Made by a program: the position numbers and the translations under genes. The notes beneath the pieces were generated by a model that had not been told where the DNA came from, did no database searches, and was given only the letters and a program-made list of their open reading frames with translations. DNA of 64,000 bases from Pseudomonas sp. PD9R (lineage in GTDB: Bacteria > Pseudomonadota > Gammaproteobacteria > Pseudomonadales > Pseudomonadaceae): the NCBI RefSeq assembly GCF_019200975.1, contig NZ_JAHTMR010000004.1, positions 186,001 to 250,000 on the forward strand, given 5' to 3'. This document shows positions 18,094 through 27,293 of the stretch, piece by piece (positions within the stretch are counted from its first letter, which is position 1; each line of letters opens with the position of its first letter).

Positions 18094-19446
18094 ATGAGTC
18101 ATACACAGCAATTAGCCAAATTTCTCGCTGATCTTGATTACTCCGATATCCCCGACAACGTGCTGAGCCGCACAGAGGAACTGTTTCTTGACTGGCTCGG
18201 CTCTGCGCTCGCCAGTCAGGGCGCGCACCCGATCCCGCTGTTTGAGCGTTACGCAAAAACAATGGGACCGGCGGAAGGCAAGGCGATAATCGTCGTCAAC
18301 GGTCTCAGCACTTCCGCGTACTTTGCGGCGTTGGTCAATGGCGCTTCGTCGCATCTGGTTGAGCAGGACGATTTACACAACAGTTCGGTACTGCATCCTG
18401 CAACCGTCGTATTTCCGGCGGTGTTAGCCGCCGCGCAAGAGCATGGGAAGTCGGGCCGTGACTTGCTTTTAGCGTCGATTGCCGGCTATGAGGCAGGCAT
18501 CCGCATTGGTGAATTTCTGGGGCGTTCGCATTATCGTATTTTCCACACTACAGCGACTGTCGGGACCTTGGCGTCGGCGGTTGGGGTGGGCAAGTTGCTT
18601 GGACTCGACCAGGAGCAATTTATAAATCTTCTGGGTACCGCCGGCACTCAAGCGGCCGGGCTTTGGGAGTTTTTGCGCGATGCCGCCGACTCCAAGCAAT
18701 TGCACACGGCTAAGGCTGCCGCAGATGGTTTGCTCGCGGCCTATTTTACTCAAGACGGGCTTACCGGAGCGCGCAATATTCTGGAAGGCGATCAAGGCTT
18801 GGCTGCTGGAATGTCCAGTGATGCCGATCCAGGCAAATTGTCGAACGGCCTGGGCAGCCGATGGGCATTGCTTGAGACCTCTTTCAAATTCCATGCCTCA
18901 TGTCGTCACACCCATCCTGCTGCTGACGCACTGCAGAACGTGATGCGCGAACACGAGCTCACCCATAAAAACATTGCCAAGGTGGTCACCCACGTCCATC
19001 AGGCGGCCATTGATGTGCTGGGGCGCGTAGTAGTGCCCAAGACTGTCCATCAGGCGAAATTTTCCATGGGAACGGTCTTGGGTTTAATCGCCGTTCATGC
19101 AAAGGCAGGGTTAACTGAGTTCGATCGTCTGGCGCTGACCGATCTGGATGTCGCGAGTTTTGCAAATAACGTCAGCATGGAACTGGATCTGGAAGTCGAT
19201 CGCGCCTACCCGCAGCAGTGGCTCGGTCGAGTACAAGTCACCACAACGGATGGCCGGGTGTTTCTCGGCAAATGCGATGAGCCTAAAGGTGATCCGGGTA
19301 ACACGCTGTCTCGCCTCGAACTGGAAGAAAAATTTCGTAGATTGCTGGGGTTTTCCCAAGCACGAACCCCCGACCAGATCAATCAGCTGATCGAACGTAT
19401 CTGGGCGCTGCAGTCCACCGACAACCTGTCGACACTGTTGGAGTAG
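18094..19446 (+). CDS. MmgE/PrpD family protein
   Basis: 450 residues, full length for the family. Visible landmarks are LVEQDDLHNSSVLHPATVVFPA near residue 90 and the HTTATVGTLASAVG segment near residue 150, which match the substrate-binding core of 2-methylcitrate dehydratase and cis-aconitate decarboxylase. GGGAG precedes the start. Equivalent to PA0881. It may feed or drain C5/C6 tricarboxylates around itaconate, for example isomerising or decarboxylating a precursor; the activity is not proven. Confidence 0.8.
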   Translation: MSHTQQLAKFLADLDYSDIPDNVLSRTEELFLDWLGSALASQGAHPIPLFERYAKTMGPAEGKAIIVVNGLSTSAYFAALVNGASSHLVEQDDLHNSSVLHPATVVFPAVLAAAQEHGKSGRDLLLASIAGYEAGIRIGEFLGRSHYRIFHTTATVGTLASAVGVGKLLGLDQEQFINLLGTAGTQAAGLWEFLRDAADSKQLHTAKAAADGLLAAYFTQDGLTGARNILEGDQGLAAGMSSDADPGKLSNGLGSRWALLETSFKFHASCRHTHPAADALQNVMREHELTHKNIAKVVTHVHQAAIDVLGRVVVPKTVHQAKFSMGTVLGLIAVHAKAGLTEFDRLALTDLDVASFANNVSMELDLEVDRAYPQQWLGRVQVTTTDGRVFLGKCDEPKGDPGNTLSRLELEEKFRRLLGFSQARTPDQINQLIERIWALQSTDNLSTLLE

Positions 19447-19452
19447 TCGTTG

Positions 19453-20658
19453 ATGAATCAGAACAATAACGCAACGCGTCCGTTGGACGGGATCACGGTT
19501 GTCAGCCTCGAGCACGCTATTGCAGCGCCATTTTGTACGCGCCAGTTGGCGGATATGGGCGCGCGAGTGATCAAAATAGAACGCCCCGAGATTGGCGATT
19601 TCGCTCGCGGGTATGACACTCGAACCAACGGCTTGGCGTCCCATTTTGTGTGGAGCAATCGCTCGAAGGAAAGCCTCGCGTTGGACGTCAAGGCAGAAGG
19701 GGCGAGCCGTGTACTCGACGCTTTACTTGCCAAGGCCGACGTCCTGGTGCAGAACCTGGCACCCGGTGCGGCTGCGCGAATGGGGTTGTCGTTTGAAACG
19801 CTGCGCGTCCGGTATCCGCGGCTTATCGTCTGCGACATCTCGGGTTATGGGGAGGGCGGGCCTTACTCGGACAAGAAAGCCTATGACTTGTTGATTCAAA
19901 GCGAGAGCGGCTTCTTGTCGGTCACCGGTGGTGCCGGCGAGAATGAGATGGCCAAGGCCGGGTGTTCGATCGCCGACATCGCGGCCGGTATGTATGCCTA
20001 CAGCGGCATATTATCCGCGTTGCTGTTGCGCGGGCGCACCGGGCTTGGTAGTCGGGTCGATGTCAGCATGCTTGAAAGTCTTGCTGAATGGATGGGCTTT
20101 CCAATGTATTACGCCTACGACGGTGCTCAGCCGCCACCACGTGCCGGCGCCTCTCACGCCACCATTTATCCCTACGGACCGTTCCCGGCCGGTGACGGGG
20201 GAGCGGTGATGCTCGGTCTGCAAAATGAGCGCGAATGGGCGACTTTCTGCGACCACGTGTTGCTGATGCCGAGCCTCAAACTCGACGAGCGTTTCTCCGC
20301 CAACGTCAAGCGCTCCGCCAATCGTAAGGTTTTACGGCAGATCATCGTAGATACCTTTGCCGATCTGAAGGCAGCAGAAATTGTCGAGCGGCTGGACCGT
20401 GCGCACATTGCCAGCGCCAACGTCAACGATATGGCCGGGTTGTGGAACCATCCACAACTCAAAGCGCGCAAACGGTGGGTACAGATTGACAGCCCCGCAG
20501 GGTTGCTTCCTGCAATGCTGCCTCCAGGCATCAACAGTGCGTTCGCTCCTCGCATGGACCCTGTCCCCGCGCTGGGTGAACACAGTGAAGCCATTCTTGA
20601 AGAGCTCGGTTATACGGCCGAATCGATTGAGCAAATGAAGCGGGGGGCAGTGATATGA
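19453..20658 (+). CDS. ict: Itaconate CoA-transferase (family III)
   Basis: 401 residues from the ATG at 19453 (GGAG upstream; a TTG one codon earlier is not needed). The family III fold is shown by LDGITVVSLEHAIAAPFCTR and LADMGARVIKIERPE, and the catalytic Asp by AYDLLIQSESG. It matches PA0882, which moves CoA from succinyl-CoA to itaconate. Stop and the ccl start overlap (ATGA). Confidence 0.82.
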   Translation: MNQNNNATRPLDGITVVSLEHAIAAPFCTRQLADMGARVIKIERPEIGDFARGYDTRTNGLASHFVWSNRSKESLALDVKAEGASRVLDALLAKADVLVQNLAPGAAARMGLSFETLRVRYPRLIVCDISGYGEGGPYSDKKAYDLLIQSESGFLSVTGGAGENEMAKAGCSIADIAAGMYAYSGILSALLLRGRTGLGSRVDVSMLESLAEWMGFPMYYAYDGAQPPPRAGASHATIYPYGPFPAGDGGAVMLGLQNEREWATFCDHVLLMPSLKLDERFSANVKRSANRKVLRQIIVDTFADLKAAEIVERLDRAHIASANVNDMAGLWNHPQLKARKRWVQIDSPAGLLPAMLPPGINSAFAPRMDPVPALGEHSEAILEELGYTAESIEQMKRGAVI

Positions 20659-21476
20659 GCGGACGAAACTTACCGTCGGTGATCACTGCGCTGTTTGTTC
20701 CAGGGAGCCGACCGGACCGGTTTTCAAAGGCGCTGGCTTATGGCGCGGACCGGGTGATTGTCGATTTTGAAGACGCCGTTGAGGAGTTTCTCAAACAACA
20801 GGCTCGCCACAATCTGGCATCGTTTCTGCGTAGTCATCCGCAAGCGCAAGTGATGGTGCGCATTAATGCGCCCGATCATTGTGAGCACGCCGCGGATATT
20901 AACTTCTGCGCGGAGCACCCAGGTGTTATCGGCGTGATCTTGCCCAAAGCCGAGTCGGATGCTCAGGTCGAAGCACTCCTGCGTTGTGGCAAACCCGTGT
21001 GGCCGCTGATTGAAAGTGCCAGGGGCTTGCTTGCGCTGCAGAGCATCGCAACGGCCAAAGGCGTTGAGCGCTTGAGTTTCGGGGGCCTGGACCTGGCTCT
21101 GGACTTGGGTATGAAGGGCGCTGAAGAAAGCGCAACGATCATGGATCAGGTTCGCTTTCAACTGCTGTTGCACAGCGTGAGCGCGGGTCTGGCGCCGCCG
21201 ATCGATACCGTGTTTGCCAATATCAGTGATTTGCACGGATTGTCACTGGCAGCACATCGTGCACGGGGTATGGGGTTTGATGGTTTGCTGTGCATACATC
21301 CTGCTCAGCTGACAGTGGTCGCGGCGGAGTACGCCCCTGCGGCGCGTGAGGTAGAGTGGGCACGCAACGTCCTTGCTGCGGCTGAAAAAGAAGGGGGAGC
21401 GTTTCGCTTCGATGGACAGATGGTTGACGCGCCAGTGCTGCAGCGCGCTCGTCAGGTACTGGCTCATGCAAATTAA
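20655..21476 (+). CDS. ccl: (S)-Citramalyl-CoA lyase (CitE-like)
   Basis: 273 residues, HpcH/HpaI aldolase and citrate-lyase-beta fold. Metal and substrate elements are VPGSRPDRFSKAL at the N-terminus, IVDFEDAVEE near residue 35, MVRINAPD near residue 70 and FGGLDLALDLG near residue 145. It cleaves citramalyl-CoA to acetyl-CoA and pyruvate, the last step of itaconate breakdown (PA0883 in P. aeruginosa). Four-base overlap with ict shows coupling. Confidence 0.83.
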   Translation: MSGRNLPSVITALFVPGSRPDRFSKALAYGADRVIVDFEDAVEEFLKQQARHNLASFLRSHPQAQVMVRINAPDHCEHAADINFCAEHPGVIGVILPKAESDAQVEALLRCGKPVWPLIESARGLLALQSIATAKGVERLSFGGLDLALDLGMKGAEESATIMDQVRFQLLLHSVSAGLAPPIDTVFANISDLHGLSLAAHRARGMGFDGLLCIHPAQLTVVAAEYAPAAREVEWARNVLAAAEKEGGAFRFDGQMVDAPVLQRARQVLAHAN

Positions 21477-21580
21477 CCGGAAATTTTGCTTCAGATGCCG
21501 AAGGCTCTTGCGCAAGGTGCTTTTCGGATTGAGCAAGTTGCCTGCCTATGCATAGCGAGTGGGCATGGGCGGTGTGACGA

Positions 21581-22174
21581 ATGAATTCGCTCCTTAAAGA
21601 ACGGCCGGTGTTGTGCGACTCGGCAATCGTGCGAGTCGCCACCCAATTGATGCTCGAACAAGGCTACAGCGCCATGTCCATGCGCACATTGGCCAGAACA
21701 CTCGGGGTGCATGCAGGTAGCCTTTACTACCATTTCCCCGGAAAGCGGGAGTTGCTTGAACAGGTGCTGACGTCGGTGTTGCAGGAGCGACTCGACGCCT
21801 GGCAAGCCTTCAAACCAGCACTTGGAGGCGTTCTGGACCAGTTTGATGCATTTGTGCTGTTTCATCTGCGCCGCAGTATTGAGTTCGGAGGTGAAGAGCG
21901 TTTGGTTGAGCGGGAAATGCGCCATATCGATGAAGCATCACAGTGCCAACTGATCAAGCTTCACGCACGTTATGTGGGCGAACTCAGTGAGATTATTACT
22001 CACGGCATTGAGCAGGAACTGTTTCAAGTGTGCAATATCGACCTTATCTCGCAGTGCATGCTGTCGATGCTTTCAGGGGTCATCATTGCGATGGGTAGTG
22101 AGGCGGTGACGGATCGATCCCTCACCGATCCAGTGGCGATGCTCTGTCGAAAACTGGTTCAGGTTAGGCATTAG
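21581..22174 (+). CDS. TetR-family regulator
   Basis: 197 residues with the TetR helix-turn-helix at MSMRTLARTLGVHAGSLYYHF (about residues 31-51). The C-terminal half is the variable ligand domain. It lies 104 bp after ccl on the same strand and converges with the cytochrome c gene. Its target is unknown; the cytochrome c/CatC-like/ALDH group downstream is the nearest candidate. Confidence 0.85.
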   Translation: MNSLLKERPVLCDSAIVRVATQLMLEQGYSAMSMRTLARTLGVHAGSLYYHFPGKRELLEQVLTSVLQERLDAWQAFKPALGGVLDQFDAFVLFHLRRSIEFGGEERLVEREMRHIDEASQCQLIKLHARYVGELSEIITHGIEQELFQVCNIDLISQCMLSMLSGVIIAMGSEAVTDRSLTDPVAMLCRKLVQVRH

Positions 22175-22250
22175 CCTTGGCTGCGGCAAATCACTCGCTA
22201 GAGGCAGTCGCGCGTCTTGCTCGCGTGAGCCGCAGTAGGCTGGATCGCGA

Positions 22251-23513
22251 TCAATGTACCCCTTGCGTCACGTCCCTGATTTTTTTCACCTGTTCAGCCG
22301 TAACGCTCGAACCCTCCTTGTGCCACGCGGTGCGCAGATAAGTCACCAGGTCGGCCACGTCTTGATTGTTCAGCGCGGCGTGGAAACCGGGCATGGGGAA
22401 GGGGGAGGGGATGCCATGGAGTACGATGAAGGGGGTGCCATTAAGGGTGACGTTGATCAACGATGATGGATCCGGCTCCAGCACATTGGGGTTCCCTGCT
22501 AACGGTGCCAGCCAAGGCGCTCGACCTTGGCCGTTGCTACCGTGACATTGAAGACAATGGTTGGCGTAGAGCAGGCGGCCACGATTGCCACTGAGGCTGG
22601 TTGCCAGGCCCGCCCCCGGTTCAAAGTGTACTCCATCATCGTCACGGGCTCCGGGCAGGGATTTCAGGTACACCGCGACGGCTCGCAAATCCTGTTCAGT
22701 CAGGTGTTGGCTGCTGTTATTGACCACCTCGGTCATTGAGCCAAATGAGGTCGCGTGCCGATTAGCGCCACTGCGCAGGAAGTTTTCAATGTCCTTGATG
22801 TCCCAGCGACCTAAGCCCGTGTTGTGGTTGCCGGTCAGATTGGAAGCGAACCAATGGTCGACCTGCGCACCACTCAGGTAGCGAGGGCTGTTTTGATCGA
22901 GGCCCAGCTCCTGAAAACCGATGCCTCTCGGTGTGTGACAGGCACCGCAATGCCCTAGGGATTGGACCAGATAAGCGCCACGGTTCCATTCTGAAGACTG
23001 CTGTGGGACCGCGGTGTAGCGTTCATCCTCTAGAAACGTCCAACTCCAGAACATCAATGGCCAGCGAATGCTAAGCGGCCAGGGAATGTCCGACGCTGTA
23101 TTGGCCTGGGCGACGGGGGGGACTTCCTGCATGAACCAGGTATAGAGCGTATGCATGTCGTCGTCGCTGATTTTCGCATAGGAAGGAAATGGCATGGCCG
23201 GATAAAGGCGATGGCCGTCTTGGGCTACGCCTGCGCGAACCGCTCGTATGAATTCGGCCTCGCTGTAGCTTCCAATGCCGGATTCACGATCAGGGGTAAT
23301 GTTGGTGGAGTAAATGGCGCCCATGGGCGTCACCATTTTCAGCCCGCCGGCAAATGGCTTGCCACCGGGGACAGTGTGGCAGGCGGCGCAATCTCCGGCT
23401 CTCGCCAGGTATTCGCCGGTACTGGCGAGCGTACTGTCGGTGGCTGCGAAAGCAGGCGCAAGTATTGCGCTCAGCCAGACAAGGCAAAGGGCTGGAATCA
23501 GGTTCTTTTTCAT
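22251..23513 (-). CDS. Triheme cytochrome c, electron-acceptor subunit of a dehydrogenase
   Basis: 420 residues from the ATG at 23513 (AAGGAA ribosome site); the longer open frame upstream is rejected. A signal peptide (MKKNLIPALCLVWLSAILAP...AFA) is followed by three c-type haem sites: CAACH near residue 38, CGACH in the middle third and CLQCH in the last third. This layout is that of the cytochrome subunit that takes electrons from alcohol dehydrogenases or from xanthine-dehydrogenase-family Mo enzymes. The Mo hydroxylase subunits are 3.8 kb away (27294-30000), so it is their probable partner. Confidence 0.83.
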   Translation of the reverse strand: MKKNLIPALCLVWLSAILAPAFAATDSTLASTGEYLARAGDCAACHTVPGGKPFAGGLKMVTPMGAIYSTNITPDRESGIGSYSEAEFIRAVRAGVAQDGHRLYPAMPFPSYAKISDDDMHTLYTWFMQEVPPVAQANTASDIPWPLSIRWPLMFWSWTFLEDERYTAVPQQSSEWNRGAYLVQSLGHCGACHTPRGIGFQELGLDQNSPRYLSGAQVDHWFASNLTGNHNTGLGRWDIKDIENFLRSGANRHATSFGSMTEVVNNSSQHLTEQDLRAVAVYLKSLPGARDDDGVHFEPGAGLATSLSGNRGRLLYANHCLQCHGSNGQGRAPWLAPLAGNPNVLEPDPSSLINVTLNGTPFIVLHGIPSPFPMPGFHAALNNQDVADLVTYLRTAWHKEGSSVTAEQVKKIRDVTQGVH

Positions 23514-23549
23514 GATCAGGTTCCTTATCTGGCGTTGATAAGGTCTATC

Positions 23550-23604
23550 TTGCAGAGGTGCACTTTGCTTGGAAATTCGGCACGGCTGCTTATCACCTCT
23601 GCAA
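23550..23604. promoter_or_regulatory. 11-bp inverted repeat upstream of the cytochrome c gene
   Basis: TTGCAGAGGTG and CACCTCTGCAA are perfect 11-nt inverted arms (23550-23560 and 23594-23604) separated by 33 nt. They fill the gap between the CatC-like stop and the cytochrome start. The wide spacer suggests a looped operator or a long stem rather than a terminator, as no T-run follows. Confidence 0.45.
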
Positions 23605-23626
23605 AAATTCCCAATGAGGTTTTGCC

Positions 23627-23905
23627 TCATCCTATGGCCGCAGGGTGTTTGCACAACGGTGTTATGTCGAGCGCCATGAAGGGGAACAGCGGCAGAGCGC
23701 TCAGGATTGCGTGAAGCTCGTCGATACTGTCGACATCGAAAACACTGACGTTTGCCCATTTTCCAGCGACCCGCCATAAATGTAGCCACTTCCCTTGATG
23801 CTGAAGTTCTTGCGCCTGCTTGACCTCCAGGGCGCTGAGGTTTCGAATTTTTTCCTGGTCCGCGTCATGCGCAATGTTGATCTGGATGTGTACGTGAAAC
23901 AGCAT
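23627..23905 (-). CDS. Muconolactone isomerase-like protein, divergent paralogue
   Basis: 92 residues with a strong AGGAGACTCCC ribosome site. The sequence opens MLFHVHIQINI and contains GKWLHLWRVAGKWANVSVFD and a PLFPFMALDI strand, the CatC fold. Compared with the near-canonical CatC at 33070 it has lost several conserved positions and is only distantly similar. No catA or catB is in the window. It sits between the ALDH and the cytochrome c, so it probably acts on a different lactone or small ring compound. Confidence 0.75.
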   Translation of the reverse strand: MLFHVHIQINIAHDADQEKIRNLSALEVKQAQELQHQGKWLHLWRVAGKWANVSVFDVDSIDELHAILSALPLFPFMALDITPLCKHPAAIG

Positions 23906-23949
23906 GGGAGTCTCCTGTCTGTCTGAGGGCGAATAAGCGACCTCCGTTC

Positions 23950-25386
23950 TTACAAACGGATAATCACTGATTTCAATTGAGTGTAATGAGACAGGGCATC
24001 AACACCCTGTTCACGCCCATATCCGCTTTGTTTGAAGCCACCACAGGGCGTCTGTACGAAGCCGCCGCTGTACTCGTTGACCACGATTCGCCCCGCTTCC
24101 AGCCTGCCTGCAACGCGATGGACGCGGCCGATGTCCCGACTCCAGATCCCGGCCCCCAATCCAAACTCACTGTCATTGGCAATGCGCAAGGCGTCGGCTT
24201 CATCCTTGAACGGTATGACACAGACGATCGGTCCGAAGATCTCCTCGCGAGCCAGCGTCATATCGTTAGTGACGTGGGTGTACACCGTAGGCTCGATGTA
24301 CCAACCCTCATCCAGTCCCGGCCGGGATAGCACCTTGCCGCCGATCGCCAGCGTCATACCTTCTTGCTCGGCGATGGCGAAATAGCTTTTGATTTTTTCG
24401 AATTGCGCCTGGGTTGTGATGGGGCCTGAAGTGGCGTCATCTTCGGGGCCGACGCGCAATGCTGCGACTTCGGCGACCAGTTTTTCCACAAAGTGATCGT
24501 AGATATTTTCTTGAACCAGCAGGCGCGTGCCGGCCGCGCACCATTGACCACTGTTCCATGTGAAGGCAGTGGTCGAACCCTTTGCCGCAGCATCGAGGTC
24601 AGCATCGTCAAAAACAATATTGGCTGACTTGCCGCCCAATTCCAGGGTCAGTGGGAGAACGCGCTCGGCGGCGATATGCCCCAGTTCCTGACCTGCTCGC
24701 AACCCACCGGTGAAGGAGATCTTGCGAATATCAGGATGACGGGCCATGACCGGCCCTATGACACTGCCCTTGCCAACGATGACGTTGAAAACGCCAGGGG
24801 GTATTCCTGCTTCTTCCACGGCAATGCGTGCCAGCTCTACCAATGATGCGGAGGTGTGCTCGGAAGGTTTCGCAACGACCACATTGCCGGTGGCCAACGC
24901 TGGCGCGATTGCTCGTGCAGCTTGGTGGAGTGGGGCATTCCACGGCAAAATTACGCCGATAACGCCGAATGGATCGCGCCGAGTGTAAACATGGTAATTC
25001 GGGCCTTGGTTGATCACTTCGCCATCCATCACATTCACGATACCGCCATAGAATTCGAAGTATTGGGCGGTGAGATCCATTAGCGTTGACATCTCACCGC
25101 GCGGCTTGCCAGTGTCTGCACTCTCCAGCGCACCCAAGGTGCTTTCACTGCGCCGAATGATGCGAGCCAGGTCGTTGAGCAGGCGACCACGGTCAGCTGG
25201 GCGCATATCGCGCCACGCCTGCAAAGCGCTGGATGCCGATTCGATAGCGAGCTCGACATCGCGTGCGCTACTGTTCGCGACTTCACTGAGTTTGAGCGCG
25301 CTGCGCGGGTCGATTTTTTCTACATACGCGCCTTCCACCGGCTCCGCATATCTCCCGTGGACATAACTCTTCACTTTTTCAAACAT
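23950..25386 (-). CDS. NAD(P)-dependent aldehyde dehydrogenase (paralogue 1)
   Basis: 478 residues from the Met at 25386, chosen to match the start of its paralogue at 48456. Catalytic Glu is in LTLELGGKSANIVF and the nucleophile Cys in NSGQWCAAGTR; the coenzyme motif FTGG near residue 225 is present. It is collinear and highly similar along its whole length to the ALDH at 47023-48456. Both diverge from MFS transporters across promoters with a related motif. Substrate unknown; probably an aldehyde made by the nearby oxidases or dehydrogenases. Confidence 0.88.
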   Translation of the reverse strand: MFEKVKSYVHGRYAEPVEGAYVEKIDPRSALKLSEVANSSARDVELAIESASSALQAWRDMRPADRGRLLNDLARIIRRSESTLGALESADTGKPRGEMSTLMDLTAQYFEFYGGIVNVMDGEVINQGPNYHVYTRRDPFGVIGVILPWNAPLHQAARAIAPALATGNVVVAKPSEHTSASLVELARIAVEEAGIPPGVFNVIVGKGSVIGPVMARHPDIRKISFTGGLRAGQELGHIAAERVLPLTLELGGKSANIVFDDADLDAAAKGSTTAFTWNSGQWCAAGTRLLVQENIYDHFVEKLVAEVAALRVGPEDDATSGPITTQAQFEKIKSYFAIAEQEGMTLAIGGKVLSRPGLDEGWYIEPTVYTHVTNDMTLAREEIFGPIVCVIPFKDEADALRIANDSEFGLGAGIWSRDIGRVHRVAGRLEAGRIVVNEYSGGFVQTPCGGFKQSGYGREQGVDALSHYTQLKSVIIRL

Positions 25387-25806
25387 GGTCATTTTCTCTG
25401 AAGGGAATGTCGCAATTCGAGGCGACAAGCGAGCAGTGTGGGTCAGCCTTTAACGTCGTTACGCGGCAGACGATGCAGGCAGGGTGAATTTCATTACAGA
25501 AGCAAGCAGAGGGTTGTTCAACTGATTTTATGGCGTTGGAAGATTGAGAAAAAACCAATCGTCAGTGGCATAACGGAACGACAAGAGCCTGGAAAAGCAT
25601 CTGAAACCACAACCGCGACATTATTGCCGGGGTTTCTCTTTGGAAAATTATTTAGCAGATCCACTGGCTTGGCCTCGCTGAGGTTCATTATCAACGCTCA
25701 ACGCTTGTGAAAATTTGCACATTAGCTCCGCGCCCGTGGGCATATGTAGGTCAAAGCGCACTGTTTATGCTGTCTCCACTACGGGAATTTATGCGGAGTG
25801 TTAACG
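25387..25806. other. Divergent ALDH/MFS promoter region
   Basis: 420 bp without a gene. It carries the shared element at 25514-25560 (reported separately). The rest is moderately AT-rich and presumably holds the two promoters; I see no other repeat or ORF that I can support. Confidence 0.6.
25514..25560. promoter_or_regulatory. Shared regulatory element, copy 1
   Basis: TTGTTCAACTGA, then TTTTATGGCGTTGG, then TTGAGAAAAAACCAATC. The same order of blocks appears at 48544-48590 upstream of the paralogous ALDH, and the last 17 nt also at 43370-43386. Conservation in non-coding DNA of three promoters indicates a regulator site. Confidence 0.6.
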
Positions 25807-26988
25807 ATGAATATCGAAGTGAAAGCTGACAACACCCTGGGCGTCATGCGGGCCGCCTGGGTAATCACGGCAATATTTATACTGTCCAATGCTGCAACAC
25901 CGTTATATGGAATATGGCAGGATGAATTAGGATTTGCTTCGGGAATACTGACTGTTATTTTCGGATGTTACATTCTCGGGTTATTAATGACGTTAATTGT
26001 CGCTGGGCAACTTTCGGATCACTATGGGCGCAAAGCAATGTTGCTGCCATGCATTGTGATAGCCATCGCAGCCGCAGTGTTATTTGAGGCGGCTCAAAGC
26101 GTCTTCGTCCTGATGCTTGCGCGCTTCCTGACAGGCGTATCAGTGGGTATCGTCGTCTCTGCGGGTATGGCCAATGTAGTTGAACAGACCTCGTCCCATC
26201 GTAAGCATTTCGCGTCGTTAATGGCCTCTGTTGCCATGGTCGCGGGGGCGGGCTCGGGACCTTTGTTAGCGGGGGTAATAGCCCACTACTACGCGGATCC
26301 GATTCGCCTGGTCTTCAGCACTGAAATCCTGCTGTTGTTGCTCGCGCTGGTCGCCGTTCTTCGCCAACCCCATCGGAAGTTGGATACCGGAACGTTCCGT
26401 CCCAAGCTTCCCTCTATACCAAAGCAGAGCATCGGCATTGTCTTGCTGGGAGTGACCTTTTTCGGGCCCGGGATCACAGCTACGTCTTTTGTGCTTTCGT
26501 TGGGACCGAAGATGCTCGCGACATTTTTACATACCAATCAACCCCTTCTGAGTGGTGTGATGGCGTTTTTCATGTTTCTTACCGCGGTGCTCGTGCAATT
26601 TGCGATGAAGCCATTCAGCGTTAAAAAAATGTTTTTGCTCAGCGGGCTCTCGACGATTTTAAGCATGCTGAGTCTGTGGGTTGCGCTGCACTTTGGCTCT
26701 GCGACGTGGCTTCTGGTAGGCGCTTTGTTTGCCGGTGCGGGTCAAGGTCTGGGGCAATTAGGCGGGTTGACGCTGATTGCCGATAATGTGTCGGCCAATC
26801 GCCGAGCTGAAGCAAATGCGATATTCAATATCGGCGGTTACATACCAGCCGGCATCATTCCTGTGGCCACGGGTTATCTCATTGAATTTTTCGGTTTGGA
26901 AATGGGAGTGACTGCCTTGGCCTGTTTTATTGCCAGCAGTGCTCTACTGGCGCTGGGCGGCTTGGCAAAGTCTGCGAGGGTCGCTTGA
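25807..26988 (+). CDS. MFS transporter
   Basis: 393 residues from the ATG at 25807 (GGAG upstream). Twelve membrane segments are predicted. The loop 2-3 motif is GQLSDHYGRKAMLL, the hallmark of MFS. It resembles drug/sugar-type exporters or importers with no clear subfamily. It diverges from the ALDH and probably moves the substrate or product of that pathway. Confidence 0.85.
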   Translation: MNIEVKADNTLGVMRAAWVITAIFILSNAATPLYGIWQDELGFASGILTVIFGCYILGLLMTLIVAGQLSDHYGRKAMLLPCIVIAIAAAVLFEAAQSVFVLMLARFLTGVSVGIVVSAGMANVVEQTSSHRKHFASLMASVAMVAGAGSGPLLAGVIAHYYADPIRLVFSTEILLLLLALVAVLRQPHRKLDTGTFRPKLPSIPKQSIGIVLLGVTFFGPGITATSFVLSLGPKMLATFLHTNQPLLSGVMAFFMFLTAVLVQFAMKPFSVKKMFLLSGLSTILSMLSLWVALHFGSATWLLVGALFAGAGQGLGQLGGLTLIADNVSANRRAEANAIFNIGGYIPAGIIPVATGYLIEFFGLEMGVTALACFIASSALLALGGLAKSARVA

Positions 26989-27293
26989 TCGAGTGATGTT
27001 CATTCCCACAAAAAAAGGCGCGAGGCAACTTCTGCATTTTTTTATCCGCCTGTCTCAGTATTGAGTTGATATTTTGTCAACTGACTCCTTTCTTCATATC
27101 GTTTGAGCGGTCACGCTTGATGTACGACCATTCCTGAAACGATCTGCTGCTGGCGGATACAACAGGAGGTCAAATGAACAAATCATCGCAACTTAATCGG
27201 TTTCAGCTGAAACACAAGTTGTGAACAGCTGGGTGGGTGAGGCGTATATTGAGCGCACGTCACCAGGCATTTTCTTGCAGAGAGGCGAGCACC
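26989..27293. other. Leader region of the Mo hydroxylase operon
   Basis: 305 bp between the MFS gene and the iron-sulfur subunit. It includes a 16-codon ORF (27174-27224) with a strong ribosome site and a 14-bp palindrome. Otherwise I see nothing I can name. Confidence 0.55.
27174..27224 (+). CDS. Possible 16-residue leader peptide
   Basis: AGGAGGTCAA precedes ATG at 27174, the best ribosome site in this region, yet the frame codes only MNKSSQLNRFQLKHKL before TGA at 27222. A perfect palindrome GTTTCAGCTGAAAC (27200-27213) sits inside it. It could be a translated leader that controls the downstream Mo hydroxylase genes, or the residue of a lost gene. Confidence 0.35.
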   Translation: MNKSSQLNRFQLKHKL

